Below, piece after piece: positions 34,182 to 45,509 of a DNA stretch of 64,000 bases. The stretch covers positions 1 to 64,000 of the forward strand of contig JAKSZP010004245.1 of assembly GCA_022478985.1 (NCBI GenBank), in the 5' to 3' direction. Below the pieces are notes generated by a model. The model worked only from the letters and a program-made list of their open reading frames with translations. It was not told the DNA's origin and searched no databases. The position numbers and the translations under genes were made by a program. Position 1 is the stretch's first letter. Every line of letters begins with the position of its first letter. This stretch comes from Massospora cicadina (taxonomy: Eukaryota > Entomophthoromycota > Entomophthoromycetes > Entomophthorales > Entomophthoraceae).

Positions 34182-35331
34182 TGTTGGGATTTATGTCCAT
34201 ATTCCCAACTATCTAGATTACCAGGAATCACTAGGGGATGATTCCCTAATGCGAGGTGAATTGGAAATTGGTTGACCCTGATTTTGGGTTAACTATGTTT
34301 GGGGGATTTTAGGGTATTTTCCTGGTCAGATCCATTAGGGATTAATCCGGAAAAATGCTTAAGATCTCTTCAGGCAGAGTTGCCAAAGAAATAGGGGCAT
34401 CTGATAGTGATTAACTATCAGGTGTACCAATTGGGATTGGTTGGGTTTCATCACCAACTGATTGGAAATGTAAGGAGTAAGTTGCTAGGTGAGTGATGCC
34501 ACCTGCAACTAGCAAATAGATTAGCTGATTTGTGACCTGCCTTAATGGGTAACAAGTCCCATTACCTAATCAAGTCGCTTGCTAAATATGGTTGGTTCGC
34601 TTTATTAAGAGGAAGATGTTAGGGACACGTTTTCAGACTCTTTCCTTTTTAGGTCTTGAGGATGTCCAATGACAGAATCCTAGCCAGGATGGGGAAGACC
34701 ATCGCTGTTGAGATGAGGATTGGTGATTCAATGGCTACAGCTGCTGTTTCATCGAAGAGGTGTCAACTGAGGGTTGGGCGCCAAATCCCCCGCTATAAAT
34801 TCCTTAGAATTTACCAATAGAGATATAGTTTTTATATGGAATTAAGTTTTAAGTAGTACAGGGTATACAGTAAATATACCAGCTTAGTAACTTTATCAGC
34901 ATCCATTTGTTCTATTCATTCTCAGGGATACTATTACTGTGTGCAATAATTGGGAGACTCTTTAAGGAAAAGAGTAAGGATCTGAGTTGAGATCTAGAGA
35001 AGAAGTAAAATCAAATCGGGGATTACTGCTAACTTTGTGTTGAACTGGAGAAACTGTCAACGGGAATCTAAGAGAAGATTGGGTTAGACAGTACAAGGGA
35101 ATGAATCCTATTATGAGACATCATATAGTATTTTAAGCGGAAATACTGGCTGAGCATTAGGACGAGATCTAGGACTTTCCATTCAACTATGAATAATAGT
35201 CGTCATACTATTATTAACTGATTATATCAACAACTATACAACATGGAAAATTGCACAAAATCTGAACCTGTGAAAGTAATAAGTTTATAGGGGTTATTGG
35301 CTGATAATAATCAAACCTATAGATTTTTACA
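34182..35331 (+). repeat. Family A 5' LTR (element A2)
   Basis: 1150 bp, TGTTGGGATTTAT to TTTTTACA. TATA box tataaattcc at about 34794-34803 after GGGCGCCAAAT. The U3 inverted repeats lie at about 34405-34580; the second is the version with TTGGTTGG pairing CCAACTGA, where A1 has TTGATCAG pairing CTGACCAA. Confidence 0.93.
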
Positions 35332-35334
35332 AAG

Positions 35335-35352
35335 TGGTGCTCACTACAGGGA
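35335..35352 (+). other. Primer binding site, element A2
   Basis: tggtgctcactacaggga, three bases past the LTR end. It is nearly the same as tggttctcactacaagg in family B (61184). It does not match the initiator-Met site (TGGTATCAGAGC) common in plant elements. Confidence 0.65.
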
Positions 35353-35394
35353 TGTAGTTGAGTAGAAGAACTAAGAAGGATGTCATTTAAAAAC

Positions 35395-36045
35395 GAGTTA
35401 AGAAAGCTATGGGTGGAGTTAGCCACCGTTAATCAGAACGCCCTAGCCCAGCAGATCATTGAGAATTTGCCGCCTTGGAAGAAAGAGTTGTCAATATGGA
35501 GGAAGGGACATTTCGCTATATATTTCAAGAAGCCAAAGGTTAAAATCAACGTGGTCTAAGCAAAAGAGTCTGCTGCTGCAAAGGAGTTGGGAAAAGGGCC
35601 CGCGGCCTAGATGAGGAACAGAATAGAGCTGTGGAGAAGCCCAGTTCTCCCAATATCATGCACAAGGAATTTGACATCAGTGATTTGTTTGTGGACAAAG
35701 ATGTACAGTAGCAACTGTATCATGTGGTAAATTTGGATGTGAAGCAGTGACAAGATCTGGGGCAAAGGGAATCGACCCTGAGATAATCAAGGAAGTTGCC
35801 CAGCTGTACACCCAACTACTAGTGGATAAGATTTGAGCCATGGATGATCCCAATGAATAAACTAAAGTCTGATTAGATGAGGCAAACCTGTCAATCCCCC
35901 TCAGCGCAATAAAGGAATCATTTCCTGTTTTATTGGTGCAAATCATTGACACTCTCAATTCAGCTAATAACGCCGCTATACACTCAGTAAACACTATCAT
36001 AAAATACTTCAAGTATACGTATATAGATATACAAGTGAATCAAGT
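35395..36045 (+). pseudogene. Family A gag remnant (A2)
   Basis: Sense-strand fragments such as LAQQIIENLPPWKKEL (about 35440-35490), DISDLFVDKDVQ (about 35670-35705) and a segment leading into the protease (IDTLNSANNAAIHSVN, about 35947-35995). No zinc knuckle is visible, and the space between LTR and protease is only about 700 bp, short for a complete gag. A deletion relative to the parent element is likely. Confidence 0.45.
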
Positions 36046-36660
36046 ATGAGTGAGAACGATTGTTGACAGTGGAGTTCCTATCAACATTGTCTATACCAGC
36101 TGGTGAAGAGGATGAAGATCTCGCCTGACTTGGAACACAAGAAGGAGTATGGGACAGCTGGGCCAAATATCACCCTTTCATTTGGAGCGTAAAGCACTTT
36201 ATCAGTTTGATTCAGATCTTTGGTAGTATCTGCGCCAGCAATAGTTTTGGCCAACCAAAAAAATGACATTCTGATTGGGACGGAATTTATATAGAATTAC
36301 AGAGTTAAATGTAACTTCAAGGATAATACATTTCTCATATTGGGTCAGGCGTTACCATTGGTCTATCAGAAGAGGGGAAGCTCAAATGAATAGGAGAAAC
36401 AACTTCATCAACTTGATATACAATGATGGCATTGTCCCAATTCAATACCAATTGGTTAGCTGGAAGCAATGAGAAATGCCGACGAAATTCCTATAAAGCT
36501 GGGGATTTCCACTGAGAATCAAAAATGAGAAAACTATACTGCCAGGATCACAGATGATAGTCGACATGGGGTTGACATTATAGAACCAGATCTGCTGTAT
36601 GGGGAGGTCGGAGCCCCTGGTGTAACGTTTGGAAACGTCCCAGTTTCTAATCACCACCTT
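36046..36660 (+). pseudogene. Family A retropepsin-like protease and linker (A2)
   Basis: Active site TIVDSGVPINIVY with D-S-G intact (Asp at 36065-36067), then EYGTAGPNITLSFGA and the C-terminal NDILIGTEF. This is the same layout as the family B protease at 63100. After it the linker PIKLGIS...LLYGEVGAPGVTFGN (about 36490-36640) matches the protease-RT spacer seen in family D. Several in-frame stops occur. Confidence 0.75.
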
Positions 36661-36910
36661 ACCTTAGGTTTGACACAATTCACGCCAAACATCCATGATG
36701 AGCTGGACTCTTGAGGTAGTAAACCTCAGAATTAGGGAAATTTGGAGCGAGAAAAAGATGAAATAGGTAAGCAAGGTTGCAAACCCTGAAATTAACCTTT
36801 TTTTATTTATTATTGAATAAAAAGTCGCTGACAAACAGGATCCCAATAATCTGATGCTGCAAACACACCAAGGAAAAGACAAGATATTTGAGGGAGATCA
36901 AACCCCAAAA

Positions 36911-37148
36911 ACCAAGTTTTTGTTGACGTGACAAAAACTTGTTATGCGCGGATCATCAGGTAAGATAAGGTAAGGGCGGCCCCTAGGCCACCAGAGAAAG
37001 AGAAAGAAAGAATTCCAAATAAAGTTTGGAATTGCGCGGGATTGAACTTAAAGGTCGCCCTTCCAGGGCCTCACCTAAACCATTGATTAAGCTCGCAAGA
37101 GCCTAATCAATAATTCAGGCGAGGCACAACCCAGCGCCCAAACACAAC
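36911..37148 (-). mobile_element. Candidate tRNA-derived SINE, SINE2 (antisense)
   Basis: Read on the minus strand, TTAATCAATGGTTTAGGTG (complement of 37072-37090) resembles box A and AGTTCAATCCC (complement of 37038-37048) closely matches box B (GGTTCRANYCC). They are about 25-40 bp apart, as in tRNA genes. The segment has no counterpart in A1. Left and right borders show similar but not identical aaccccaaaa / aacaccaaaa (36901 and 37149), possibly a decayed duplication. Its 3' end would then be the perfect hairpin at 36913-36941. Confidence 0.55.
36913..36941. repeat. Perfect 11-bp inverted repeat with 7-nt loop
   Basis: CAAGTTTTTGT, loop tgacgtg, ACAAAAACTTG: an exact palindromic hairpin at the left edge of SINE2. 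It may be the SINE 3' end or a transcription-related structure. Confidence 0.6.
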
Positions 37149-37379
37149 AAACACCAAAATCTTTTTTTAATGGATCAATTCAGATTTGGAAAATCTGAAC
37201 CCAAATTGAAATGCAACGAACAGATTAATACCGTCTGTTACACCTGGAAGAAGTCCAGAGTAAAGCCTTGGGTGGCTCCTGGAATAATAATGCTGGGCCA
37301 TGGAGAAATTTAAGTTCTCTTGGCGAATTTAAGTGAAAACCCAATAAAGAAAATGAAAAATCAGATTGTTGCATTTGTT

Positions 37380-38465
37380 CATCTAATAAGGATGGGAAAA
37401 CTGAGGAAATTCCACAATTTTGGGACCCTTGATGAGATGGGATTACCAGCTGGGGTAGCTGAGAGTATCAACATAATGGTTGATTGAGAGCAACTTGCTG
37501 ATCTTATGGATGACAGCAAAAGGAGGTGCTCAAAAATTTCAAAAAGTATTGGGAAGTATTTGCCCAGGATGACCATGATTTGGGATGCATGAGAGATGTG
37601 ATCCACAAGGTTGATACTGGGAAAAAATTGTCAATTAGGATGAAACCAATTCAACAGTTGAAGGTGGCCAAAGCGGTATTGGAAGAAGAAAACAGCAAGC
37701 TAGTGAATCATGAGCTTCTAGTTCCATTATTAAGTCCCTGGGAGAGTCCAATTCTTATTGTGAAGAAAAAGGATGGCTCTTATCAGGTGGTGATCAATTA
37801 ACAAAAACTGAATAAGATTATGAAGCTGAATTTGTATCCCTTACTAAGAATTGGCAATGCACTAGATTGATTAGGAGAAGTGAAGTATTTCTCCATGCTG
37901 GATCTGATATCAGGATATTGGCAAATTGATTTGCCAAGAGAAGACCAAGAGAAATGCACGATTATTACCACGCAGGGCTATACCAACCAATAAAGATGCC
38001 CCAGGGTCTATATAATGCGCCTGCAACGTTCTAGATGTCTATGGATGCTTTATTGAATGACTTGAAGTTGTCGTGCGTCCTGGTGTACTAGGACGATATC
38101 AATGTGCTCAGTAGGACATTTACTGACCATTTACACCACTTGGAAGAAGTATTCAAGAGACAGTCCATGGCCAACCTGAAGATTAAGCCGAGGAAGTGTC
38201 ACTTCTTTAAGAAAGAGTCGGAATATCTGGGATTTGTGATCAACTCTAGTGGATTGCAGCTGTAAGCTCAGAAGATTGAAGCCATAGAAAGGATGGCAGT
38301 GCTAAAGATTGGCTAAGTTATCCAAGTGTTCCTTGGAATGGTCAGATACTATAGAAGATTTATTCAGGATTTTTCCAGAATCACCAAACCCTTATTCTAT
38401 CTGTTAGAGGATCCAAAGAAATTATTTAGATGGAATTAAGAAGCGCAGGAATCCTTCTTTGAGTT
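37380..38465 (+). pseudogene. Family A reverse transcriptase (A2)
   Basis: Starts with the acidic pre-RT segment and a 91-codon open stretch (37526-37801) containing KNFKKYWEVFAQDD and WESPILIVKKKDGSYQVVIN (canonical VID changed to VIN). FSMLDLISGYWQIDLPREDQEKC follows at about 37890-37955. The catalytic box at 38086-38097 is Y-stop-D-D: both aspartates are intact but a TAG replaces the second residue. After a frameshift come EVFKR-type text and YYRRFIQDFSRI (about 38345-38380). Confidence 0.88.
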
Positions 38466-38900
38466 AAGCCAATATCTATTATATTTTCCAATGTTGAAAT
38501 ATTCAAATTATAATTGAGAATTTATTATACATACTGATACTTTGTTGACAGCAATCGGCACCAAATTAAGCCAAGTAGATGAACTTGGGGACGAACATCT
38601 GGTGACATATGTGAGCTGGACACTCTCAGCCGCTGAGAGGAACTACACCATAACTGAGCAGGAATGCTTTGTGGTCATTTACATCAGTAAGCAGTTTTGG
38701 GTGTACATCCACGAAACATACTTCAAAGTGGTGATGGGCCACTCCTCGTTGCATTGGCTCCACAATTTGAGAGAACCTGAAGGACATATGGCCCAATGGG
38801 CATTGAAGCTACAGGCTTATGATTTTGATATTGTCCACCAAGAAGGGGCTTCTCACCAGAATGCGGATGGTTTATTGTGATTACCATTGGTCCAGATATT
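38466..38900 (+). pseudogene. Family A RNase H (A2)
   Basis: RNase H domain that would remove the RNA strand. FIIHTDTLLTAIG (first catalytic Asp region), then a 112-codon open stretch 38542-38880 with SAAERNYTITEQECF (second acidic residue), HSSLHWLHNLREPEG and HQEGASHQNADGL at its end (third region). It is homologous to 5840-6180 in A1 and similar in layout to family D at 2849. Confidence 0.88.
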
Positions 38901-38989
38901 ATACCAGCAGGCGGATGAGTTATTCCATAGAATGGTCGATGGAGAAATTAGGAATGAGTCCTAAGAAATCCAAGGTGCTCTTCAAAAAG

Positions 38990-40090
38990 TGATGGAAAAA
39001 CTGAGACCAAGGATGGACAAGTATAAGACTATTAAAAGATAACAGTTACTATTCCCAAACCCGTCAGAAAGAGCAGCTATCATACAAGCCACTCAAAAGG
39101 TTGTTGGGCACTGAGGCCTAAGAAAAATGACTGACCATATCCGCCAGTACTACTACTGGGAGTCAATCAACTATGATGTCGCTTACTATCTAGCTGTTGC
39201 ATGGAGTGCCAGCTGCACAAGCCACATAATAATACAACTGGATACTGACTGGTACGCCCTGGATTTTCCTGGCATATGGTGTCCATCAATGTGATCAGAC
39301 CGCTGATGATGAGCAGAGAGGGAGTCAAGTGCATAATAGTTGCAATTGATCATCTGATGAAGTAGGTTGAGATGTGGCCCTGGTCAAGAAGGATGCTACC
39401 AGCACCGCAAAGTTCATCCTGGATCAAGTAGTATACTGACATGGATGCCCGCGGGTCCTGCTTAGTGACAAAAGGAAAAACTTCATGTCTCATGTGATCC
39501 TGTGGTTGAATGAGATGATGGGGGTCCAAGGAGTTGTGTCTGTACCCTACCAGCCAGAGATAAACAGAATGGTAGAACTAGTGAATGGAACGCTGGCCAC
39601 AACGCTGAGGAAGCTGGTCACAGGAAGAACTTCTGCTTGGGGAACGTACCTGAGTTTAGTGACATTCGCCTACAATATCAGTCATCATATGGCGATGGGA
39701 AATGTCGTTTTAATTGCTATATGGGAGGAAGGCCGCGTTGCCACTATATTTATAACTGATGGTGGAACCAACATTGGGGGATGGGTGCTGAGCAGTACCT
39801 AAACCAATTAACAAATATCCTTATTGAAATGCAATTGTAAGCATTTGACATTTTTGAAGAAAAGGATATGAGCTAAATTGACAGATGCTAAGAACCAACT
39901 AGCCTTATTAGAATATCAAATAGGCTAAAGAGTTGCCTATTGCAATATGCTTGGTTTCAGGAGAAGAACAAAACTGGATGCATTGTGGTCAGGTTTGTTT
40001 GAGTTTATTGCTAAGACAGTGATGGATGCCTACTCCATCAAGGACCTCTTGGATGGAAGAGTAGTAAATTGAGTCCATGCTAAGTATTTT
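38990..40090 (+). pseudogene. Family A integrase (A2)
   Basis: Zinc-binding region with VVGH and CMECQLHK-type residues (about 39095-39230). In the core, the first catalytic Asp position reads SINVIRPL (Asn), the second, Asp, is kept in LLSDKRKNF (about 39458-39485), and the third, Glu, in NRMVELVNGTL (about 39560-39595). The 105-codon open stretch 39485-39802 holds the last part. A GPF/Y-like block follows at about 39985. Asn at the first catalytic position is shared with A1. Confidence 0.85.
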
Positions 40091-40129
40091 TAGTGATAGA
40101 TCGATGAAAGTAAATAGCAAAAAAAGAAT

Positions 40130-40330
40130 TCTGAAAAGGACTGCTGAACCATTAAGTTAGCTATGTCCTAATAATTAGGTCAAGTCCAAAAAAGGACCTC
40201 TGAACCAATCTAGATGGTTAAGTATTAAAAAAATAAGACCTCTGAACCGTAGAAAACTGGTAGGTCTAAGAATAATTAGGATCCAGTTTGTGAATAAATA
40301 AAAAGGATGGTTCATTGAACTTAAACAAGG
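40130..40330 (+). repeat. GGACC-N-CTGAACC motif repeat (A2)
   Basis: ggactgctgaacca (about 40137-40150), ggacctctgaacca (about 40194-40207) and agacctctgaacc (about 40236-40248), with weaker neighbours, in the same place after integrase as 13540-13760 in A1. Confidence 0.65.
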
Positions 40331-40549
40331 TCAAATCCCATTGGAAAAAAATAAAAAATAAAAGATTTATAAAGATAATGGAAAAAAGTTTAAAAACTGC
40401 ATAGAAAAACTGATATATTTTTATGATTTTTATTTTTTATTGATTATCCTCAATTTGGGGATGATTTCTCCTATGTCGCCTCTTAGGGGAGAGAGGATGG
40501 TTTTCTGTAGGAATGAATAACCCATTGAAATCTATGTGAGATCAGACGC

Positions 40550-42093
40550 TAGTGAGGGCTATACCTACACGAAACCAAGTTCTTTAAGCGGACGCAGATC
40601 ACTGCAAGAAAGCAACTAGGGGAAAAGAAATTGAGTTGTCAGAAGAATTCAAATGTGAAACCCTGGAGTGGGGAGGGGAGCAACAGTACAGGAAGAGGCA
40701 GTCAGCAAATAACTCTGAGTAATCCTGATATGGTATCAGAGCTGGAAGATTTGTCTGAGTGCTTGCCGATGGGCTTCATCAAGAACACCAGACATATGGG
40801 CCAGCATCAAACAAGGGATACTAGACAGGAGTTACTGAATCATGCCCCTATTAAAGCTATCAGCGGAAGTTACTGATGGGAAGTTCCAGAAATGAGATAG
40901 TCATGCAAGGACTGAATGGCATCCTGGAAGCGATGACTATGAGCTTCTCAGAAGCTAAAGCAGAAGGAGTGATGGAAGCTGGGAGAGCTTGAAGCTTCTT
41001 GGCCCAGCTTCAAAAACTTGGCCTGCAAAGAAAATAGCATAAGGAGTGATAACCCAATCTAGGATGTTCTCAAGATCAGAAGAATTTAACACTATTGTTA
41101 AAGCCTCAGTGACTTGGGCCCTCAATTCTGTGTAGGGGAGTTTGAAATGAATATTGTTGCCAATGGTGAGTTCGGTGGATAAGACAGCTGGCTTGTAATA
41201 CTGTCTGAGTCAGAAGGGGAACTCAGGAAGCAAGTCTGACCTGGCCAGAAGGGAATGATAAGAGAAAAAGGCATTATTTCAGGAGCATCCATGATGATAA
41301 TTGGCGCATCTTAAAAAGGAGCACATTCCAGGAGAGTTTTGAAATCTAACTCTGAAATTGATAACAGAGGAAGAATCGGTTGCAAGTTGTTCAAAACAAT
41401 TGCTATCCTGGTTTCAGAAGAGTTGGCTACCATTTCAAGTAGTTCCATGGAAGGACTAGCCACTGGTGCCAGACTAGGCATATGAGTCCTGGAAGGACTG
41501 TAAAAGAGGTTCCGTCATGCAGCCCAGCTCATCTGCTGGAAGGGCCAAGGATCTTGATTAGACAAACTGTTGAGCAGTTGTTGGTACCGCAACTTGGAAC
41601 TCAACATATGAGCTAGATGAGAGGGGGGATGTCTGACTTATATGATAGTTGACATTATGCACTATACAATCAATTAAGCTCCAATTTTGGAGAAATTAAT
41701 CTCCAAATTAATGGAATAAGATCTCCAGAGAAGAATTAAGAATGATTTAGCGAGAGGTTATTAAAAAATAACAAGGGCATACATAAATTAGCATTCTTAA
41801 TTGGGCTGCAAAACAGACATTGCTGGCAAGAGTATCCTGTCAAGGACAAGGATAAAATCAGGAAATTGAGGACGCCGGACCAAGAGTCCTGAATATGACA
41901 GTGGGTTATATGCCCTGACAGGTGGAAAACTGGATCCCAGGATTAATATTGTCATTAATAAATCAAACAGCCCAGCATGACAGTAGATTGTGGAGACCAC
42001 GCTCTGAGTAGGCGGTAGCAATGTGGAAGAGGAAGAGAGCCACATGCAGAAGGTCAGCCCAAGCAGCGTTACATATTGGTGATCATACTCCAC
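40550..42093 (-). pseudogene. Family A extra module between integrase and 3' LTR (A2)
   Basis: Same module as 14250-15845. The longest antisense open stretch is 98 codons (42093-41797) with CHAGLFDLLMTILILGSSF, matching CHAGLINLLMMILIPGSSF in A1. Further antisense blocks are SELDFKTLLE (about 41330-41360) and HFKLPYTELRAQVTEALTIV (about 41085-41145), both with A1 counterparts. Stops and frameshifts interrupt it. The sense strand has an 81-codon polar frame at 40631-40876. Antisense text is rich in Leu, Phe, Ser and Cys, which can also arise as the shadow of a polar sense protein, so the strand is uncertain. Confidence 0.5.
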
Positions 42094-42169
42094 TTGAGCA
42101 AATGAAGTATTAAACTGAGTGTCTGAAGCAGTGTTCTCCTACACCAGTCCTTTTCTCGCTGGAAATCTA

Positions 42170-42185
42170 GGCAAGAAGGGGGATG
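42170..42185 (+). other. Polypurine tract, element A2
   Basis: ggcaagaagggggatg ends at the first base of the 3' LTR; equivalent to 15890-15908. Confidence 0.85.
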
Positions 42186-43333
42186 TGTTGGGATTTTTGG
42201 ACATATTCCCAGACAGCTAGATTACCAGGAATTGCTAGGGGATAATTCCCTAATGCGAGGTGAATTGGAAATCAGTTGACCCTGATTTTGGGTTAACTAT
42301 ATTCGTGGGATTTTTAGGGTATTTTCCTGGTCAGATCCATTAGGGATTAATCCGGAAAAATGCTTAAGATCTCTTCAGGCAGAGTTGCCAAAGAAATAGG
42401 GGCATCTGATAGTGATTAACTATCAGGTGTACCAATTGGGATTGGTTGGGTTTCATCACCAACTGATTGGAAATGTAAGGAGTAAGCTGCCAGGTGATTG
42501 ATGCCACCTGCAACTAGCAAATTGATTAGTTGGTTTGTGACCTGCCTTAAGGGTAACAAGTCTCATTACCTAAGCAAGTCGCTTGCTAAATATGGTTGGT
42601 TCACTTGGATCGAGAGTAAAACGTTAGAGACACGTTTTCCAACTTTTTCTGTTTTAGGATTTCAGGATGTCCAATGACAGAATCCTAGCCAGGATGGGAA
42701 AAACCATCTCTGTTGAGATGAGGATGGGTGATCTAATGGCTACAGCTGCCGTTTCATCGAAGAGGTGTCAATTGAGGGTAGGGTGCCAAATCCCCCACTA
42801 TAAATTCCCTAGAATTCACCAATAGAGATATAGTTTTTATCTGGAATTAAGTTTTTAAGTCCAGGGTATACATTAAATATGCCAGCTTAGTAACTTTATC
42901 AGCATACATTTGTTCTATTCATTCTCAGGGATTCTATCGCTGTGTGCAATAATTGGGAGACTCTTTAAGGAAAAGAGTAAGGATCTGAGTTGAGATCTAG
43001 AGAAGAAGTAAAATCAAATCGGGGATTGCTGCTAACTTTGTGTTGAACTGAAGAAACTGTCAACGGGAATCTAAGAGAAGATTGGGTTAGACAGTACAAG
43101 GTAATGAATCCTATTATGCGACATCACAAGTATTTTGAGCGGAAATACTGGCTGAGCATTGTGCTGAGATCTAGGACTTCCAGTCAACTACAGATAATTG
43201 TCGTCATACTATTATCAACTGATTATATCAACAACTATACAACGCGGTTAAATTGCACAAAATCTGAACCTGTGCAAGTAATAAGTTTTTAGGGGTTATT
43301 GGCCGATAATAATTAAACCTATAAATTTTTACA
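42186..43333 (+). repeat. Family A 3' LTR (element A2)
   Basis: 1148 bp, TGTTGGGATTTTT to TTTTTACA, very similar to 34182-35331, with shared variants such as ttaatccggaaaaatgc that the A1 LTRs lack. TATA box tataaattcc about 42799. Followed by atccc. Confidence 0.93.
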
Positions 43334-43338
43334 ATCCC
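43334..43338. repeat. Target site duplication of element A2, right
   Basis: atccc, identical to 34177-34181. Confidence 0.85.
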
Positions 43339-43344
43339 TTCAGG

Positions 43345-43545
43345 ACTAAAAGGGACCCAAATGTCCAGTTGGACCCCCTGTCACAGTTCAGTGACTTAGC
43401 TCATGTGGTGAATGAGCTCTGGATCACTGCTCTAGCCCCAAGGAACCTCAATCCCTTCCTCTCTTCCCTCCTCTACCCTCTTAAAGATGATAGAGGGTGT
43501 CTGCAGAGAGGTTGCCGAGTTCAAGGGCCATAGGCAGGCCCAGTG
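43345..43545 (+). repeat. Family C LTR fragment
   Basis: aggactaaaagggaccc, then tgtcacagttcagtgacttagctcatgtgg (LTR-start-like, 43379), and a segment to about 43545 that aligns with 50671-50830. The remainder of the LTR is missing here; a related LTR portion resumes at about 44835. Confidence 0.55.
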
Positions 43546-43748
43546 ACTCACCCCACCCCTGTGAATTTTTTCAAAAATTCAACAAAAACATGCAAGTTGA
43601 CTTGAGTCTCAGTATACCAATTTTGGCCCAGGGAAGCCATTCTGAGCTACCCAGGAAGAAAAATCGAAACAGACCAAGATTTATGCACCTGACTGGTTGT
43701 CAAATGAGCCAGCAAAAGTGTTTAACCACTTAGAACTGATTTTACAGC

Positions 43749-44099
43749 TCAGGATGCTTGGTGAGCCTGACTAAAATGGTCAGCTCCCAGATAGGCATTG
43801 TTGACCTGACTTGGCCCCAAAATTTGGGGAAAGTTACAAAAGTCTTTTTGATTTTTTAGGGTCTCAGATACCCTCTTGCTCACTAATCCTCCAGCCAGTC
43901 GGAGCTCACTGCCAAATCCCAAGGGACCAATCCCTTGATACTCTCTCCAGTGTTTCCAATTCATAAGGCAACAGCCCCTGGGAGGGGCTGTTGTCATTTC
44001 ATTTATATCCCTTTGACAAAGCTTTGACAAACAAACCATTGTGTTCTCGCCCAGCCTCTCATAGACTCCATCCATCAATTTCTTATTAAAAAGTCCCAT
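43749..44099 (-). pseudogene. Antisense ORF of family C, second copy
   Basis: 116-codon open frame on the minus strand. Its layout follows the antisense ORF at 50568-50242: an N-terminal LFNKKLMDGVYERLGE block opposite FFDRLMTRMAPMLLGE, and a C-terminal VSKRVSETLKNQKDFCN block opposite SPFRVSDTLEIAEVSKKPK. Nucleotides also align (ttttttagggtctcagataccct and gtgtcagataccct). I recognise no domain. Similarity is patchy, so homology is likely but not certain. Confidence 0.35.
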
Positions 44100-44559
44100 C
44101 TTTTATCCTGGCGAAATGTGCCGCTACTCAAGTTCCTATCCCCATGATTATCAAATGGTTTGTCCAGTCAATTGATCCCTCCACCTGGCAGATAATTTTT
44201 GAATTTTTTAAAAACAGATGTACCCAGACAACGCGCACTCTCCTTTCGTCACTATTGCACATCTATCTGTTTTGACCCTGGATCTATGCCTCACCTCTGG
44301 TCCTCCATAAATCGCTCACTTGATGGAACTGCATCTAGAAACCACATTTTTTGCGGCAAAGTTTATGCCCCCACCCAACTCTCACACAAAGGATTTTGTT
44401 TGCCCAAGAGGCCTGGAGAATTTCTCTCAGGGTTAGCTCAGCCCCAACGCTCTGTGTGGGCCCCACTTGCACCCTGTTTCTGCCGCCAAACTTTCAGGGG
44501 AATTCAAAACTTCCTATGTTGAACTGTGACAACCATTACATATATAAATGCCTGCGATC

Positions 44560-44830
44560 ACAAAATTATGAGGAGTTGTCATTCTCCCTGCCTCCCCCAC
44601 CCTTGGGGGTTGCCCCTGCTGACCTGCGATTGCCCATCACAGCCATTTGGTTTTCCTTGGCGACCTTCAGTACATTATTGAACTTTTACTTTCCTCAATT
44701 CCACACTAGAACCCCACTTCTACGAGTCAATTGGACTGCTATACCCCTGGCATTCATGGCTCTCCACTGGGTGCTCACACAACCCTGATTGGGAGCTCAG
44801 TCTAATATTTCTCAGCTGCGTCTCTGACAT
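44560..44830 (+). pseudogene. Family C gag-proximal fragment
   Basis: tcattctccctgcctccccc, gggggttgcccc and cagcc-ttt segments align with 45745-45850 and 51650-51750, which lie just inside the 5' LTR of family C elements. It is therefore a piece of a third family C copy. The 145-codon open frame 44351-44788 spans it; no motif identifies the protein. Confidence 0.4.
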
Positions 44831-44834
44831 TCCC

Positions 44835-45509
44835 CTAAAGATCCTCCCTCCATGCCCTCCCTTGACTCTTCTACCCTGTTAAATATAATGGTAGGAGCTT
44901 TCAGGGAGGTGGTTGAGTAAGTGGTCTCTGGCAGAACTCTATTGATCATCTCCCTCAAAGCTAGTTGTTCCAGGTACAGAGGAAAATGCCCAAATGCTCC
45001 ATAATTCTTACCTAGTGAAGTAAGGCGGATAAGGTCCCAAAAAGTGGCATGAAACATGGATCAAACCTTAAATTGTTTTTTCTAAGTAGAATTTATTTAA
45101 TTAACAAGTCAAGGTTAATAATCAAAAACCTTATTATGGTAAGGCCCCAATCTGGAGCAATCCATGAAAAACAGATCAGCCATTCTAAAATTGTATTCAA
45201 CCCTCTATAAAGACTTCTACATTCTGGTTTAAATTTACTTTTATTCACTATTGTACCTCCCCATGCACCCAATCACCTAGTGCGCAGGGTCCCATCCTTG
45301 AACTAGAACGCATCATACTCTCTACCCCTTCTAAACAACTATTATATAGGTAAACGCCCTCCTTAAGGTAGGTTGTTGGTTGATTTTCTTTTCTTAGTTT
45401 CCTTTAATAAATTGTTTTTGTTTTTATGCTTTTCATTACGGAATATGCCCTCCATGCTTCCTATTTCATTGTCGCATGAGTTATCCAGTGATGCACACTT
45501 TCATCCGCA
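44835..45509 (+). repeat. Family C 5' LTR, left end missing (element C1)
   Basis: Aligns with 50740-51403 through tctggagcaatccatgaaa, cactattgtacctcc, gtgcgcagggtcc and a final tcatccgca. The left end before about 44835 does not match, so the LTR is truncated or rearranged. The 3' boundary is set where both copies end in CATCCGCA. Confidence 0.7.

Larger units (their letters stand above)
34182..43333 (+). mobile_element. Structurally complete family A gypsy element (A2)
   Basis: 9152 bp with two closely matching LTRs of about 1150 bp, 5-bp target duplication, primer site, protease, RT, RNase H, integrase, extra 3' module and polypurine tract in normal order. Every coding part is broken by stops or frameshifts, so it is a dead copy. 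Its gag is shorter than expected. An antisense SINE lies between protease and RT. It is the best reference copy for family A in this window. Confidence 0.93.

Noticed and set aside
40731..40745. TGGTATCAGAGCTGG, identical at its start to the classic initiator-Met tRNA primer site
   Set aside because: It lies in the middle of the family A extra module, far from any LTR. The A1 counterpart reads tggcaccagagctgg, so the match is probably accidental.
43104..43292. 62-codon ORF in the family A 3' LTR
   Set aside because: LTR sequence; the other three LTR copies do not keep the frame.
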